Notes under the pieces: model-generated | Databases searched by the model: none | What the model saw: only the letters and a program-made list of their open reading frames with translations | Told to the model about the DNA's origin: nothing | Program-made: the position numbers and the translations under genes | Shown: piece after piece, positions 9,071-17,154 of the stretch | Numbering within the stretch: the stretch's first letter is position 1 | Layout: the number at the start of each line of letters is the position of its first letter | From: Pseudomonas tolaasii NCPPB 2192 | GTDB taxonomy: Bacteria > Pseudomonadota > Gammaproteobacteria > Pseudomonadales > Pseudomonadaceae | Length of the DNA: 64,000 nt | NCBI RefSeq assembly: GCF_002813445.1 | Contig: NZ_PHHD01000001.1 | Coordinates: 3,472,001-3,536,000 of the forward strand | Direction: 5' to 3'

Positions 9071-9259
9071 TCAGGAGCTTTGCGTCTGGCGTTTCAGTTC
9101 GAGAGATTCGAGCTCGTTTTTGTAATTGTGGGCTTCGTTCTCGTTGTGAAACATACCGACCAGTTGGTCTTGCTGATGTACATCCCAGATGTGAATCCCG
9201 TGGGCTACTGCTTCGTGGGACATATGCTCATCGTCGCGTTCAGTTACTTTTACAGTCAT
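9071..9259 (-). CDS. Small acidic conserved hypothetical protein
   Basis: A 62-residue soluble protein, rich in His, Glu and Asn (for example HEAVAHGIHIWDVHQQDQLVGMFHNENEAHNYKNELE). The HIWDVHQQDQLVGMFHNENEAHNYK part reads like a small beta-beta-alpha domain. Coding is supported by the ordered composition, a purine-rich GGAGCA before the ATG and the terminator just downstream. I do not recognise a family with an assigned function; similar short proteins occur in other pseudomonads as far as I recall. It is monocistronic. Confidence 0.72.
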   Translation of the reverse strand: MTVKVTERDDEHMSHEAVAHGIHIWDVHQQDQLVGMFHNENEAHNYKNELESLELKRQTQSS

Positions 9260-9485
9260 CTGCTTGCTCCAATCTCTGGTTGATCTGCGGCAAGTCGTCG
9301 CAGGCCTCTTTTATATGTTTTGTTAGCTTGCTAAGTAAACCGATTTTGCGCGCAACAATTCATTGCACAAAACGCAACAGTGCTGCAGGCCTCGTAAACC
9401 GTGGCATTTGGTCACAGGGCGCTGAGTTTTATGACAAAAGTTTCATGTTGGCGTAAGGCTTTAGCCTCGTACTGACCAGGCCGCC
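9260..9485. other. Promoter region of the 62-residue gene
   Basis: An AT-rich stretch before the small leftward gene (for instance ATATGTTTTGTTAGCTTGC, 9314-9332), presumably its promoter. No other gene or repeat seen; a REP pair begins at 9486. Confidence 0.45.
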
Positions 9486-9557
9486 GCTATCGCAGGCAAG
9501 CCAGCTCCCACCTTTTGAAGTGCATTCCAAATGTGGGAGCTGGCTTGCCTGCGATGG
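9486..9557. repeat. REP pair in inside-out arrangement
   Basis: Here the two REP units point outward: the GCCAGCTCCCA arm comes first and TGTGGGAGCTGGC second, separated by about 20 bases. That is the reverse of the usual REPIN order in this window. It lies downstream of the DUF3108 gene and its terminator. Confidence 0.88.
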
Positions 9558-9580
9558 CTTCACAACAAAATCTGCAGACG

Positions 9581-9607
9581 AAAAAAAGCCCCGCATTCCG
9601 CGAGGCT
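9581..9607 (-). terminator. Rho-independent terminator after DUF3108 gene
   Basis: On the minus strand AGCCTCGC pairs with GCGGGGCT (one U-G wobble) around a five-base loop and is followed by a run of seven T. It ends the leftward purM-purN-DUF3108 transcript. Confidence 0.85.
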
Positions 9608-9628
9608 CTTTCCTGACTCATCAACCCA

Positions 9629-10342
9629 TCAGCTACCTTTGACAGCCTTGCCGTCAACGGTGCCGTCCAACAGCATGATGTTGTATTCCTTGCCGTCGGT
9701 TTCCACCTGACGCAGGGCCACCAGGATGCCTCCCCAATCCTTGGCAAACCACATCTGGGTGATGCGTTTGCTTTGCGACGGGTCACGCACGCGCTCAACC
9801 TTGATCGCATCGATGGAGCCGGCTTTGGTCTGGACCTTTTCCGGGCCGATCACGCGGAAGTCGTAGGTGTCGACGTCGGTGCCTTCGACTACGCGGTAGC
9901 TCATGCTTTTCTTGCCGGCAGCCACGTCACGCTGCAAGGCGAGCTGGTAGGTCGATTTGTCGAGCATGCCACTTTCGAGGGTGACATTGACCGGGTCCTT
10001 GTTCTCGAAACCGGTGACTTTCTTGGCGGTCTGGTCGAAGTCCAGGTTGATCTTCTTTGCCTTGCCCAGGCCACCGCGTTCGAAGGAATAGCTCTTCGGT
10101 TGCAGGGTGTCCTTGTCGAAATTGATGACGCTGGTTTCGGTGAGGCTGGCGATCATCATGGAGGCCTTGAAATTCAAGGTCCACGAGCCGTTGTCATTCT
10201 TGGTCAGGCTGCGCTCGGCCGAACCACTCATGGGCAACTGTTTCCAGTCGGCGGTGTAGCTGGCGGAGAAGGGGTGAAGGTCTGCTGCTTGCACGGCTGG
10301 CAAGGCGAACAGCGCAAAAGCGAAGAGCAAGGCGCGACGCAT
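9629..10342 (-). CDS. DUF3108 domain protein, exported
   Basis: A 237-residue protein with a clear signal peptide (MRRALLFAFALFALPAVQAA) and a periplasmic beta-rich DUF3108 domain beginning FSASYTADWKQLPMSGSAERSL. Later features are YRVVEGTDVDTYDFRVIGPEKV and the end WGGILVALRQVETDGKEYNIMLLDGTVDGKAV. The family function is unknown; the predicted fold is related to lipocalin or LolA-like barrels, so a role with envelope lipids or exported proteins is a guess. It begins 8 bases after purN and ends at a strong terminator, so it is the last gene of the purM-purN operon. Confidence 0.9.
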   Translation of the reverse strand: MRRALLFAFALFALPAVQAADLHPFSASYTADWKQLPMSGSAERSLTKNDNGSWTLNFKASMMIASLTETSVINFDKDTLQPKSYSFERGGLGKAKKINLDFDQTAKKVTGFENKDPVNVTLESGMLDKSTYQLALQRDVAAGKKSMSYRVVEGTDVDTYDFRVIGPEKVQTKAGSIDAIKVERVRDPSQSKRITQMWFAKDWGGILVALRQVETDGKEYNIMLLDGTVDGKAVKGS

Positions 10343-10350
10343 AAAATCTC

Positions 10351-11001
10351 CTAGGTTCGAATCAAGTGGCCGCTGGCCGCGAGTAACTGACCGTCCAATA
10401 ATGCACCCTGTTCACCGAGAATCAACCGGCCCTCGGCAAACCAGCGAACAGCCAGTGGATAAATTCTGTGTTCCTGAGTGTGAACCCGTTGCGCAAGTGT
10501 CTGCGCCGAGTCTGCAGACTCTACCGGAACCACTGCCTGTACGACCAGAGGCCCGCCATCGAGTTCCTCGGTCACAAAGTGCACACTGCAGCCGTGCTCG
10601 CTGTCGCCGGCATCGAGCGCGCGCTGGTGCGTGTGCATGCCTTTGTACTTGGGCAACAGGGAAGGGTGGATATTGAGCAGGCGCCCTTCATAGTGACGCA
10701 CGAAATCGGCGCTGAGGATGCGCATGAACCCGGCGAGAACCACGAGTTGGGGGCTGAAGGCGTCTATCAGTTCGATCAGGGCGCTGTCGAAGGCTTCACG
10801 GCCTTCGAAGGCCTTGTGGTCCAGCGAGCGGGTTTCGATGCCCGCGTCCCTGGCGCGTTGCAGGCCGTAGGCGTCGCTGCGGTTGGAAACCACCGCAGCG
10901 ATGCGCACCGGGCTGTCGCCGGTACGCGTGCTGTCGATCAGGGCCTGCAAGTTACTGCCGGTGCCGGAGAGCAGCACCACGACATTACAGGTTGCAGGCA
11001 T
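10351..11001 (-). CDS. purN: Phosphoribosylglycinamide formyltransferase
   Basis: PurN (216 residues) transfers a formyl group from 10-formyl-tetrahydrofolate to GAR in step three of purine synthesis. The N-terminal VVLLSGTGSNLQALID loop binds the phosphate. LAGFMRILSADFV and LLNIHPSLLPKYKGMHTH carry the catalytic Asn and His, and GCSVHFVTEELDGGPLVVQ carries the catalytic Asp. Its ATG overlaps the purM stop by one base (TGATG), indicating coupled translation. Confidence 0.97.
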   Translation of the reverse strand: MPATCNVVVLLSGTGSNLQALIDSTRTGDSPVRIAAVVSNRSDAYGLQRARDAGIETRSLDHKAFEGREAFDSALIELIDAFSPQLVVLAGFMRILSADFVRHYEGRLLNIHPSLLPKYKGMHTHQRALDAGDSEHGCSVHFVTEELDGGPLVVQAVVPVESADSAQTLAQRVHTQEHRIYPLAVRWFAEGRLILGEQGALLDGQLLAASGHLIRT

Positions 11002-12059
11002 CAGTGCGCCTTGAGGTTTTTCAGTTCAACCTGAGCCGCGCCTTCCGGAGCGGTTGCGATCTGGCCGATGACCCAAGGTTGCTCGCCTGCTTCGCGCAGT
11101 ACGTTCAGCGCAGTTTCGACGTGCTCTTGAGCCACGCAGATGACCATGCCCACGCCGCAGTTCAGCACGCGGTGCATTTCGGTTTCGTTGACGTTGCCTT
11201 TCTCTTGCAGCCAGTCGAAGACGGCCGGGCGGGTCCAGCTGGCCACGTCGACGATCGCCTGGGCGCCTTTTGGCAGTACGCGCGGGATGTTGTCCAGCAG
11301 GCCGCCACCGGTGATGTGGGCCATGGCTTTAACTGCGCCAGTGTCCTTGATCAGCTTGAGCAGTGGCTTGACGTAGATGCGGGTCGGCGCCATCAGCAGG
11401 TCGGTCAGTGGTTTGCCGTCGAGTTGGGTGTTCTCGATCTCGGCACCCGATACTTCGATGATCTTGCGGATCAGCGAGTAACCGTTGGAGTGCGGGCCGG
11501 ACGATGGCAGGGCCAGCAGGGCGTCGCCGGCAGCGACTTTGGAGCCGTCGATGATTTCGGCTTTTTCCACAACGCCGACGCAGAAGCCGGCCAGGTCGTA
11601 GTCTTCGCCTTCGTACATGCCCGGCATTTCAGCGGTTTCGCCGCCGACCAGGGAGCAACCCGACAGTTCGCAGCCAGCGCCGATGCCGGTCACCACTTGT
11701 GCAGCAGTGTCCACGTTCAGCTTGCCGGTGGCGTAATAGTCGAGGAAGAACAGCGGCTCTGCGCCGCACACCACCAAGTCGTTCACGCACATGGCCACCA
11801 GGTCGATGCCGATGGTGTCGTGTTTGTTCAGGTTCAACGCCAGGCGCAGCTTGGTGCCCACGCCGTCGGTGCCGGAGACCAGTACAGGCTGCTTGTAGCC
11901 GGCCGGGATTTCGCAGAGGGCGCCAAAACCGCCCAGGCCGCCCATGACTTCAGGGCGCGCAGTGCGCTTGGCGACGCTCTTGATGCGTTCGACCAATGCT
12001 TCACCGGCGTCGATGTCTACACCGGCGTCCTTGTAGCTCAGGGAGGGTTGCTTGCTCAT
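11001..12059 (-). CDS. purM: Phosphoribosylformylglycinamidine cyclo-ligase
   Basis: PurM (AIR synthetase, 352 residues) closes the imidazole ring in step five of purine synthesis, using ATP. The N-terminal SYKDAGVDIDAGEALVERIK and the glycine-rich LVSGTDGVGTKLRLAL region, then VAMCVNDLVVCGAEPLFFLDYYA, are family signatures. The ELSGCSLVGGETAEMPGMY segment and the AHITGGGLLDNIPRVLP motif are both present. First gene of the leftward purMN-DUF3108 operon. The upstream gap is shared with the rightward DUF2066 gene, so the promoters are divergent. Confidence 0.97.
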   Translation of the reverse strand: MSKQPSLSYKDAGVDIDAGEALVERIKSVAKRTARPEVMGGLGGFGALCEIPAGYKQPVLVSGTDGVGTKLRLALNLNKHDTIGIDLVAMCVNDLVVCGAEPLFFLDYYATGKLNVDTAAQVVTGIGAGCELSGCSLVGGETAEMPGMYEGEDYDLAGFCVGVVEKAEIIDGSKVAAGDALLALPSSGPHSNGYSLIRKIIEVSGAEIENTQLDGKPLTDLLMAPTRIYVKPLLKLIKDTGAVKAMAHITGGGLLDNIPRVLPKGAQAIVDVASWTRPAVFDWLQEKGNVNETEMHRVLNCGVGMVICVAQEHVETALNVLREAGEQPWVIGQIATAPEGAAQVELKNLKAH

Positions 12060-12403
12060 GATCCAGGCCTTTAGGGGGGATTTCTGGGTAACGACCGGGC
12101 TGGCAGGGCTTTCAATGAAGAGGCTCAGCCGTTGACGGTCTGCGAAGGCGCGCGATTTTATCAGGCTTGAGGGGCAGCGGCCATCCTCGGGCCGACGGGC
12201 AGGGCGATATGGTGTTAAAAAAATGCCATTCGGGCCTGTTGCGCCACGTATTAAGGTATAGCCTTGGATCCGCTATCGTTATGACGTTGCGAAAACTTAC
12301 CAAGACCCTGTGAATGTTTTACCGGCCGCTGCTGTCACAGCCTTGCCAAGCCGAGTTCACGCGGTCTCTTCCAGCCGCTAAATTTGTCGTTCGGGAATCT
12401 TCC
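12060..12403. promoter_or_regulatory. Divergent promoter region purM / DUF2066
   Basis: A 344-base gap that must carry outward promoters for purM and the DUF2066 gene. AT-rich patches near 12210-12225 and 12250-12290 are the likely promoter sites. A 63-codon open frame on the minus strand (12112-12303) has no supporting features. A PurR-type operator was looked for and not found. Confidence 0.5.
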
Positions 12404-13444
12404 ATGCGTCTGTGTAAATTCTTTTTTGTAGGCTGCTTGTCGTTGGTCAGCCTGGCGAGTCATGCCGAAACCCTCAATGGTCTTTATCAAGTACTTGAAC
12501 CGGTCAGCAGCCAGTCGCCGCAAGAGCGCGACCAGGCCATCCAGCGGGCCGTGCAAACCCTGGTCATCCGTCTGACCGGCGACGCCAAGGCCGCCGATGG
12601 CCCGGGCCTGGCGGCGATCCGCAAGGACCCGCAACAAATCATCAGCCAATACGGCTACGACGCCGGTCCGCCAGAAAGTCTGCAGGTGGATTTCGACCCG
12701 GTGAGCGCCGACCGTGCGCTGCGTGAAGCCGGCCTGTCGATCTGGGGCAGCAATCGGCCGTCAATGCTCGCCTGGTGGCTGAACGATTCCACCGAAGGCA
12801 GCAGCCTGATCGGCGATGGCCAGGCCGTCGCCCAGGCGCTGCGTCGTGCCGCGCAGCATCGTGGTTTGCCGCTGCGCTTGCCGCTGGGCGATCTTGATGA
12901 GCAGGTCGTCGCCACCGCCCCGAATCTGGAAAGTGCCGACGCCACGCCACTGCGCGCCGCTTCCGAGCGCTACGGCGCCGATGCGTTGCTCGCCGTGCAC
13001 GCCCGTCAGGAAGGTAACCAATGGCAGGCCAAATGGCGCCTGTGGTTGGGCGACAAGAGCGAGCAGGGCACGGCTCAGGGGGCCGACACCGGCGCAGTGG
13101 CCGACGCCGTGATGCTGGCCGTCAGCCAGAAACTGGCGCCACGTTTTGCGGTCAAGCCGGGTGTCAGCACCGAACAATTGCTCGAAGTGCAGGGCATGAC
13201 CCTGGAGCGCTACGCCGCGCTGGGGCATTTGCTGGAGCCGTTTGGCGGCCAGCCGCAGCTCGTGGACGGCACCCGCATTGTGTATCGCGTCAACGGCAGT
13301 GCCGATCAGTTACGTACCCAGTTGAGCCTGGCCAAGTTGCAGGAGGTGCCTGCGGGTGAGGCGCCTGTCCAGCAACCGGCAGCCGACGGCACGCAGCCGC
13401 CTGCTGCACCTGAGCCTCAGGCACAACTGCGTTTTCGTTGGTAA
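12404..13444 (+). CDS. DUF2066 domain protein, exported
   Basis: A 346-residue secreted protein of unknown function. I place the start at the ATG at 12404 because it opens a good signal peptide (MRLCKFFFVGCLSLVSLASHAE); the open frame continues upstream but without signal or composition support. The mature domain begins LNGLYQVLEPVSSQSPQERDQAIQRAVQTLVIRLTG, the typical DUF2066 opening. The C-terminus is Pro/Gln/Ala-rich and ends in RFRW, suggesting a low-complexity tail. It is conserved next to purM, perM-like and hda genes in pseudomonads. Probably first gene of a transcript with the permease that follows 54 bases later. Confidence 0.88.
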   Translation: MRLCKFFFVGCLSLVSLASHAETLNGLYQVLEPVSSQSPQERDQAIQRAVQTLVIRLTGDAKAADGPGLAAIRKDPQQIISQYGYDAGPPESLQVDFDPVSADRALREAGLSIWGSNRPSMLAWWLNDSTEGSSLIGDGQAVAQALRRAAQHRGLPLRLPLGDLDEQVVATAPNLESADATPLRAASERYGADALLAVHARQEGNQWQAKWRLWLGDKSEQGTAQGADTGAVADAVMLAVSQKLAPRFAVKPGVSTEQLLEVQGMTLERYAALGHLLEPFGGQPQLVDGTRIVYRVNGSADQLRTQLSLAKLQEVPAGEAPVQQPAADGTQPPAAPEPQAQLRFRW

Positions 13445-13498
13445 GCGTTCTTCCTTCTATATATAGAAGCGGGAAATAGATAACAGAAGGAGTGGTAT

Positions 13499-14572
13499 AT
13501 GGCGGATACGCGTCGTTGGGTGTGGCTTGGCGGGATTGTCCTGCTGTGCGTGTTTGTGTTCTTGCTGCATTCGATTCTGACGCCGTTCCTGGTCGCGTTG
13601 TTGCTCGCCTATCTGTTCGATCCCGTGGTGGATCGCCTGGAGAAAGTCGGTCTTTCGCGCACCTGGGGCGTGGTGGCGGTGTTTGCCTTGTTCACCTTGA
13701 TCATCACTGCGTTGGTGCTGGTGCTGGTGCCAATGCTCGCCAAACAGCTGTTTCGCTTGTATGAACTGGCGCCGCAGATGCTCGACTGGTTGCAGCACAC
13801 GGCCATGCCGTGGGCGCAGGCCAAACTGGGGCTGGCAGATGGCTTCTGGAAGTTCGACAAGGTCAAGGCCGCGATCAGCGAGCATATGGGCCAGACCACC
13901 GATATTGTCGGCGTGGTCCTCAGCCAGGCCACGGCGTCCAGCCTGGCGTTGATCGGCTGGCTGACTAACCTGGTGCTGATCCCGGTGGTGGCGTTCTACC
14001 TGCTGCGCGACTGGGACATCATGATGGCCAAGATCCGCAGCCTGCTGCCGCGTGATCGCGAGGAGCGCATCGTTTCTCTGGCTGAGGAATGTCATGAAGT
14101 GCTTGGCGCGTTCGTGCGTGGCCAGTTGCTGGTGATGCTGGCGCTCGGCATCATCTATGCCGCCGGCCTGATGGCCATCGGCCTGGAGCTGGGGTTGTTG
14201 ATCGGCTTGATTGCAGGCCTGGCGGCGATCGTGCCGTACATGGGCTTTGTGATCGGCATTGGTGCCGCGCTGGTGGCGGGGCTGTTCCAGTTTGGCGGCG
14301 ACCTGTACCCGATGCTGGGGATTGTCGCGGTATTTATGGTCGGCCAGGCGCTGGAAGGTATGGTGCTCACGCCGCTGCTGGTCGGTGACCGCATCGGCCT
14401 GCACCCGGTGGCGGTGATCTTTGCGATCCTCGCAGGCGGTGAGCTGTTCGGCTTTACCGGTATCCTGCTGGCGCTGCCGGTGGCGGCGGTGATCATGGTG
14501 CTGGTGCGCCATGTGCATGATCTGTACAAGGATTCGGATGTGTACACGGGCGTCGAAGACCCCGACTTGTAA
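13499..14572 (+). CDS. AI-2E family transporter (PerM-like permease)
   Basis: A 357-residue inner-membrane protein of the AI-2E/PerM exporter family. Hydrophobic segments lie at about residues 8-45 (two), 62-85, 150-175, and a cluster of four or five between about 205 and 345. The central soluble part contains the coiled region after LYELAPQMLDWLQ. Family-typical motifs are FYLLRDWDIMMAKIRSLLPRD and PYMGFVIGIGAALVAGLFQFG, with a late FGFTGILLALPVAAVI. AGAAGGAG precedes the ATG. The true substrate is unknown despite the autoinducer-2 name. A terminator follows. Confidence 0.93.
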   Translation: MADTRRWVWLGGIVLLCVFVFLLHSILTPFLVALLLAYLFDPVVDRLEKVGLSRTWGVVAVFALFTLIITALVLVLVPMLAKQLFRLYELAPQMLDWLQHTAMPWAQAKLGLADGFWKFDKVKAAISEHMGQTTDIVGVVLSQATASSLALIGWLTNLVLIPVVAFYLLRDWDIMMAKIRSLLPRDREERIVSLAEECHEVLGAFVRGQLLVMLALGIIYAAGLMAIGLELGLLIGLIAGLAAIVPYMGFVIGIGAALVAGLFQFGGDLYPMLGIVAVFMVGQALEGMVLTPLLVGDRIGLHPVAVIFAILAGGELFGFTGILLALPVAAVIMVLVRHVHDLYKDSDVYTGVEDPDL

Positions 14573-14583
14573 CCATCAAGTCA

Positions 14584-14613
14584 CAAACCCGGCTCAGGCC
14601 GGGTTTGTTGTTT
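14584..14613 (+). terminator. Rho-independent terminator
   Basis: The stem CAAACCCGGC / GCCGGGTTTG with a four-base loop is followed by a T-rich TTGTTTC. It ends the DUF2066-permease transcript. Confidence 0.85.
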
Positions 14614-14775
14614 CTGGGGGTGGGGGTCAAATAATTTGCGCAAATCGCTCCGAGTTAACGCAAACCTTTGATTTTGCTTGTGGTCTGCTGCATTGTGCGC
14701 CCGGCGTCACGGGTATAAACTTTGCAAACTTTACACAGAGGCCACTAACGGTTCGTTTGGAGCCGTTCAGTCAGC

Positions 14776-15480
14776 ATGAAACCGATTCAGCTGCCCTTGG
14801 GTGTGCGTCTGCGTGACGACGCCACCTTCATCAATTACTACCCAGGCGCCAATGCCGCTGCACTCGGCTATGTCGAGCGGCTCTGCGAAGCCGACGCCGG
14901 GTGGACTGAAAGCCTGATCTATCTGTGGGGCAAGCACGGCGTGGGGCGTACCCACCTGTTGCAGGCGGCGTGCCTGCGTTTCGAGCAGATGGGGGAACCG
15001 GCGGTTTATCTGCCGCTGGCTGAATTGATGGACCGCGGAACCGGTATCTTCGACCACCTTGAGCAATACGAACTGGTGTGCCTGGATGACTTGCAGGCCA
15101 TCGCCGGCAAGGCGGATTGGGAAGAAGCGCTGTTTCACTTGTTCAACCGCCTGCGGGACAGTGGCAGGCGTTTGCTGATCGCGGCGTCCACGTCGCCGCG
15201 TGAACTGCCGATCAAGCTCGCTGACCTCAAATCGCGCATGACACTGGCGCTGATCTTCCAGATGCGCCCGCTGTCTGACGAAGACAAATTGCGTGCCTTG
15301 CAATTGCGTGCTTCCCGTCGCGGTTTGCACCTGACCGACGAAGTCGGGCACTTCATCCTCACCCGCGGCACTCGCAGCATGAGTGCGTTGTTCGACTTGC
15401 TCGAACAACTCGATCAGGCCTCTTTGCAGGCCCAGCGCAAGCTCACCATTCCCTTCCTGAAAGAAACCCTCGGCTGGTAG
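14776..15480 (+). CDS. hda: DnaA regulatory inactivator Hda
   Basis: Hda (234 residues) binds the DNA polymerase sliding clamp and stimulates ATP hydrolysis by DnaA, preventing over-initiation. The N-terminus carries a clamp-binding motif (QLPLGV at residues 4-9). The AAA+ core resembles DnaA: a Walker-A region LYLWGKHGVGRTHLLQAA, a Walker-B LVCLDDLQAIAG, and sensor residues in LIAASTSPRELPIKLADLKSRM. Length is typical. Its gap to the permease contains a terminator, so it has its own promoter. Confidence 0.95.
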   Translation: MKPIQLPLGVRLRDDATFINYYPGANAAALGYVERLCEADAGWTESLIYLWGKHGVGRTHLLQAACLRFEQMGEPAVYLPLAELMDRGTGIFDHLEQYELVCLDDLQAIAGKADWEEALFHLFNRLRDSGRRLLIAASTSPRELPIKLADLKSRMTLALIFQMRPLSDEDKLRALQLRASRRGLHLTDEVGHFILTRGTRSMSALFDLLEQLDQASLQAQRKLTIPFLKETLGW

Positions 15481-15693
15481 CCAGCCCAGTCAAATCAAGG
15501 CTTTCGGCATATTTCAGGCGCCAGAAAACCTGCGTTTTGGCCGGTTTGACCACGTAAATGGCAAGAAATGGGTGTTAAGGGCTTAGATGTCATAGTCCGA
15601 ACAAGAAGTCACATAGATCACGATTGAATTTGCAAATCGATGTGATAGAGGGCATAGTCTCGACTTCTTTACACATCAGCCACGGTCGTGCCC

Positions 15694-16323
15694 ATGCTAA
15701 ATCGCTTCGCACCCCTCGTGCCACTCGCACTCGTTACCCTGTTGTTTGGTTGCGCCTCCCACCCTCAACAGGTGGTCGAGCAGCAAAAAACCCAACATCA
15801 GTCCCAGGCAAAGTTCGTTGCATCGCAGTCTTCCACGGTCTATGAGGAAGAAGTTGCAACCGAGAAAGAACTTGCCGACTTCGCCGGCAGCAAGCCTTAC
15901 CAGCTTCCCGTTCTGGCCGACAGCATTCTTGAACGCGGCATGTCCCTGATCGGTACCCGTTACCGTTTCGGCGGTACCTCTGAAGCCGGTTTCGACTGCA
16001 GCGGCTTCATCGGCTACCTGTTTCGCGAAGAGGCCGGCATGAACCTGCCGCGCTCTACTCGCGAAATGATCAACGTGGATGCACCGTTGGTCGCCCGCAA
16101 CAACCTCAAGCCCGGTGATCTGCTTTTCTTTAGCACGGCAGGTCGTGGGCGCGTTAGCCACGCCGGTATCTATCTGGGCGATAACCAGTTTATCCACTCC
16201 AGCAGCCGCCGTAGTGGCGGTGTTCGAGTCGACAACCTGGGCGACAGCTACTGGAGCAAAACCTTCATCGAAGCCAAGCGTGCCCTCGCCATGGCCCCGA
16301 CTACGGTTACCGCCAGCAAGTAA
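15694..16323 (+). CDS. NlpC/P60 lipoprotein, cell-wall endopeptidase
   Basis: A 209-residue lipoprotein with a lipobox at the end of the signal (LLFGC). The C-terminal NlpC/P60 domain (about residues 85-200) hydrolyses peptide bonds in peptidoglycan stems. The catalytic Cys is in FDCSGFIGYLF, the first His in GRVSHAGIYLG, and the third polar residue in NQFIHSSSR. The ATG at 15694 is preferred; a GTG two codons earlier is possible. A second, similar gene follows, and the pair looks like an old tandem duplication. Probably a murein endopeptidase of the Spr/NlpC type acting at the outer-membrane inner face. Confidence 0.92.
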   Translation: MLNRFAPLVPLALVTLLFGCASHPQQVVEQQKTQHQSQAKFVASQSSTVYEEEVATEKELADFAGSKPYQLPVLADSILERGMSLIGTRYRFGGTSEAGFDCSGFIGYLFREEAGMNLPRSTREMINVDAPLVARNNLKPGDLLFFSTAGRGRVSHAGIYLGDNQFIHSSSRRSGGVRVDNLGDSYWSKTFIEAKRALAMAPTTVTASK

Positions 16324-16390
16324 ACTTAAAGTGATACTTGAAGTTTGACGTGTAAGCGCTAGAATCCCTGGATGTTGTTGTAATCCGTTC

Positions 16391-16410
16391 GCGCGAGCTT
16401 TGCTTGCGCG
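16391..16410. other. Short hairpin between NlpC/P60 genes
   Basis: GCGCGAGC and GCTTGCGC pair (one G-U wobble) around a three-base loop, with no T run after it. It could slow transcription between the two lipoprotein genes, but may be incidental. Confidence 0.35.
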
Positions 16411-16468
16411 TTCTGGTTTTCAGCGTTCGGCAGCGAAAAGCCGCATCCAGACCAGGATTGTTCTGCCC

Positions 16469-17008
16469 ATGTCGACCTCAGCCCGCCTCTTTCTTCTCGT
16501 TTGCGCCGCGCTTCTCAGCGCCTGCGCAAGCCGCCCACCGCCGCCGGCTCCCGTAGCCGTCAAGCCCAAGCCGGTGTTCAATTATTCCACGCAAAGTTAT
16601 TCGCCTGCCGCTGAAGACGTGCTCTTTCGCGCGTTGGGCCTGGTCGGCACGCCTTATCGTTGGGGTGGCAACACGCCGGACTCCGGGTTTGATTGCAGTG
16701 GCTTGATCGGTTTTGTGTTTCGTGATGCCGCCGGCATCTCTTTGCCCCGTACCACCCGCGAGCTGATCGTGATGCGTGCACAGGACGTCAGCGAACAGAA
16801 CCTGCAGACGGGGGATCTACTGTTCTTCGCCACCGGTGGCGGTTCGCAGGTGAGTCACGCGGGGATCTACGTCGGTGAAGGCCGCTTTGTACACGCACCG
16901 CAAACCGGCGGGACGGTGAAGCTGGACACCTTGTCCAAGGCCTATTGGCAAAATGCCTACTTGAGTGCCAAGCGCGTATTGCCGGGCAACCTGGCGCGCA
17001 ACCCTTAA
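16469..17008 (+). CDS. NlpC/P60 lipoprotein, second copy
   Basis: A 179-residue lipoprotein paralogous to the gene just upstream. Its start at 16469 opens a lipoprotein signal (MSTSARLFLLVCAALLSAC). A proline-rich linker (RPPPPAPVAVKPKP) spans about residues 25-38 and is followed by the NlpC/P60 domain. Catalytic Cys in FDCSGLIGFVF, His in QVSHAGIYVG, and a later His in GRFVHAPQTGG. The domain is nearly co-linear with its neighbour, but the linker is shorter and prolines replace the Gln/Glu-rich linker. Both copies keep the catalytic residues, so both are probably active endopeptidases. Confidence 0.92.
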   Translation: MSTSARLFLLVCAALLSACASRPPPPAPVAVKPKPVFNYSTQSYSPAAEDVLFRALGLVGTPYRWGGNTPDSGFDCSGLIGFVFRDAAGISLPRTTRELIVMRAQDVSEQNLQTGDLLFFATGGGSQVSHAGIYVGEGRFVHAPQTGGTVKLDTLSKAYWQNAYLSAKRVLPGNLARNP

Positions 17009-17040
17009 GGCAAGCCGAAATCAATGTGGGGGCGGGCTTG

Positions 17041-17127
17041 TGTGGGAGCTGGCTTGCCTGCGATGCAGTCACCTCGGTGCATCAGTTGCACAGCGGCGAT
17101 GCTATCGCGGGCGAGCCAGCTCCCACA
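17041..17127. repeat. REPIN (inverted REP pair)
   Basis: The usual TGTGGGAGCTGGC arm, a spacer with ATCAGTTGCAC, and a second arm with GCGGGCGAGCC in place of GCAGGCAAGCC. A partial REP (TGTGGGGGCGGGCTTG) abuts it on the left. It sits between convergent genes. Confidence 0.9.
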
Positions 17128-17154
17128 TTGGGTTTGTGGAGGTCTTGAAGCCGC

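Noticed and set aside
12112..12303. 63-codon minus-strand frame between purM and the DUF2066 gene
   Set aside because: No ribosome site or family resemblance; lies in a divergent promoter region.
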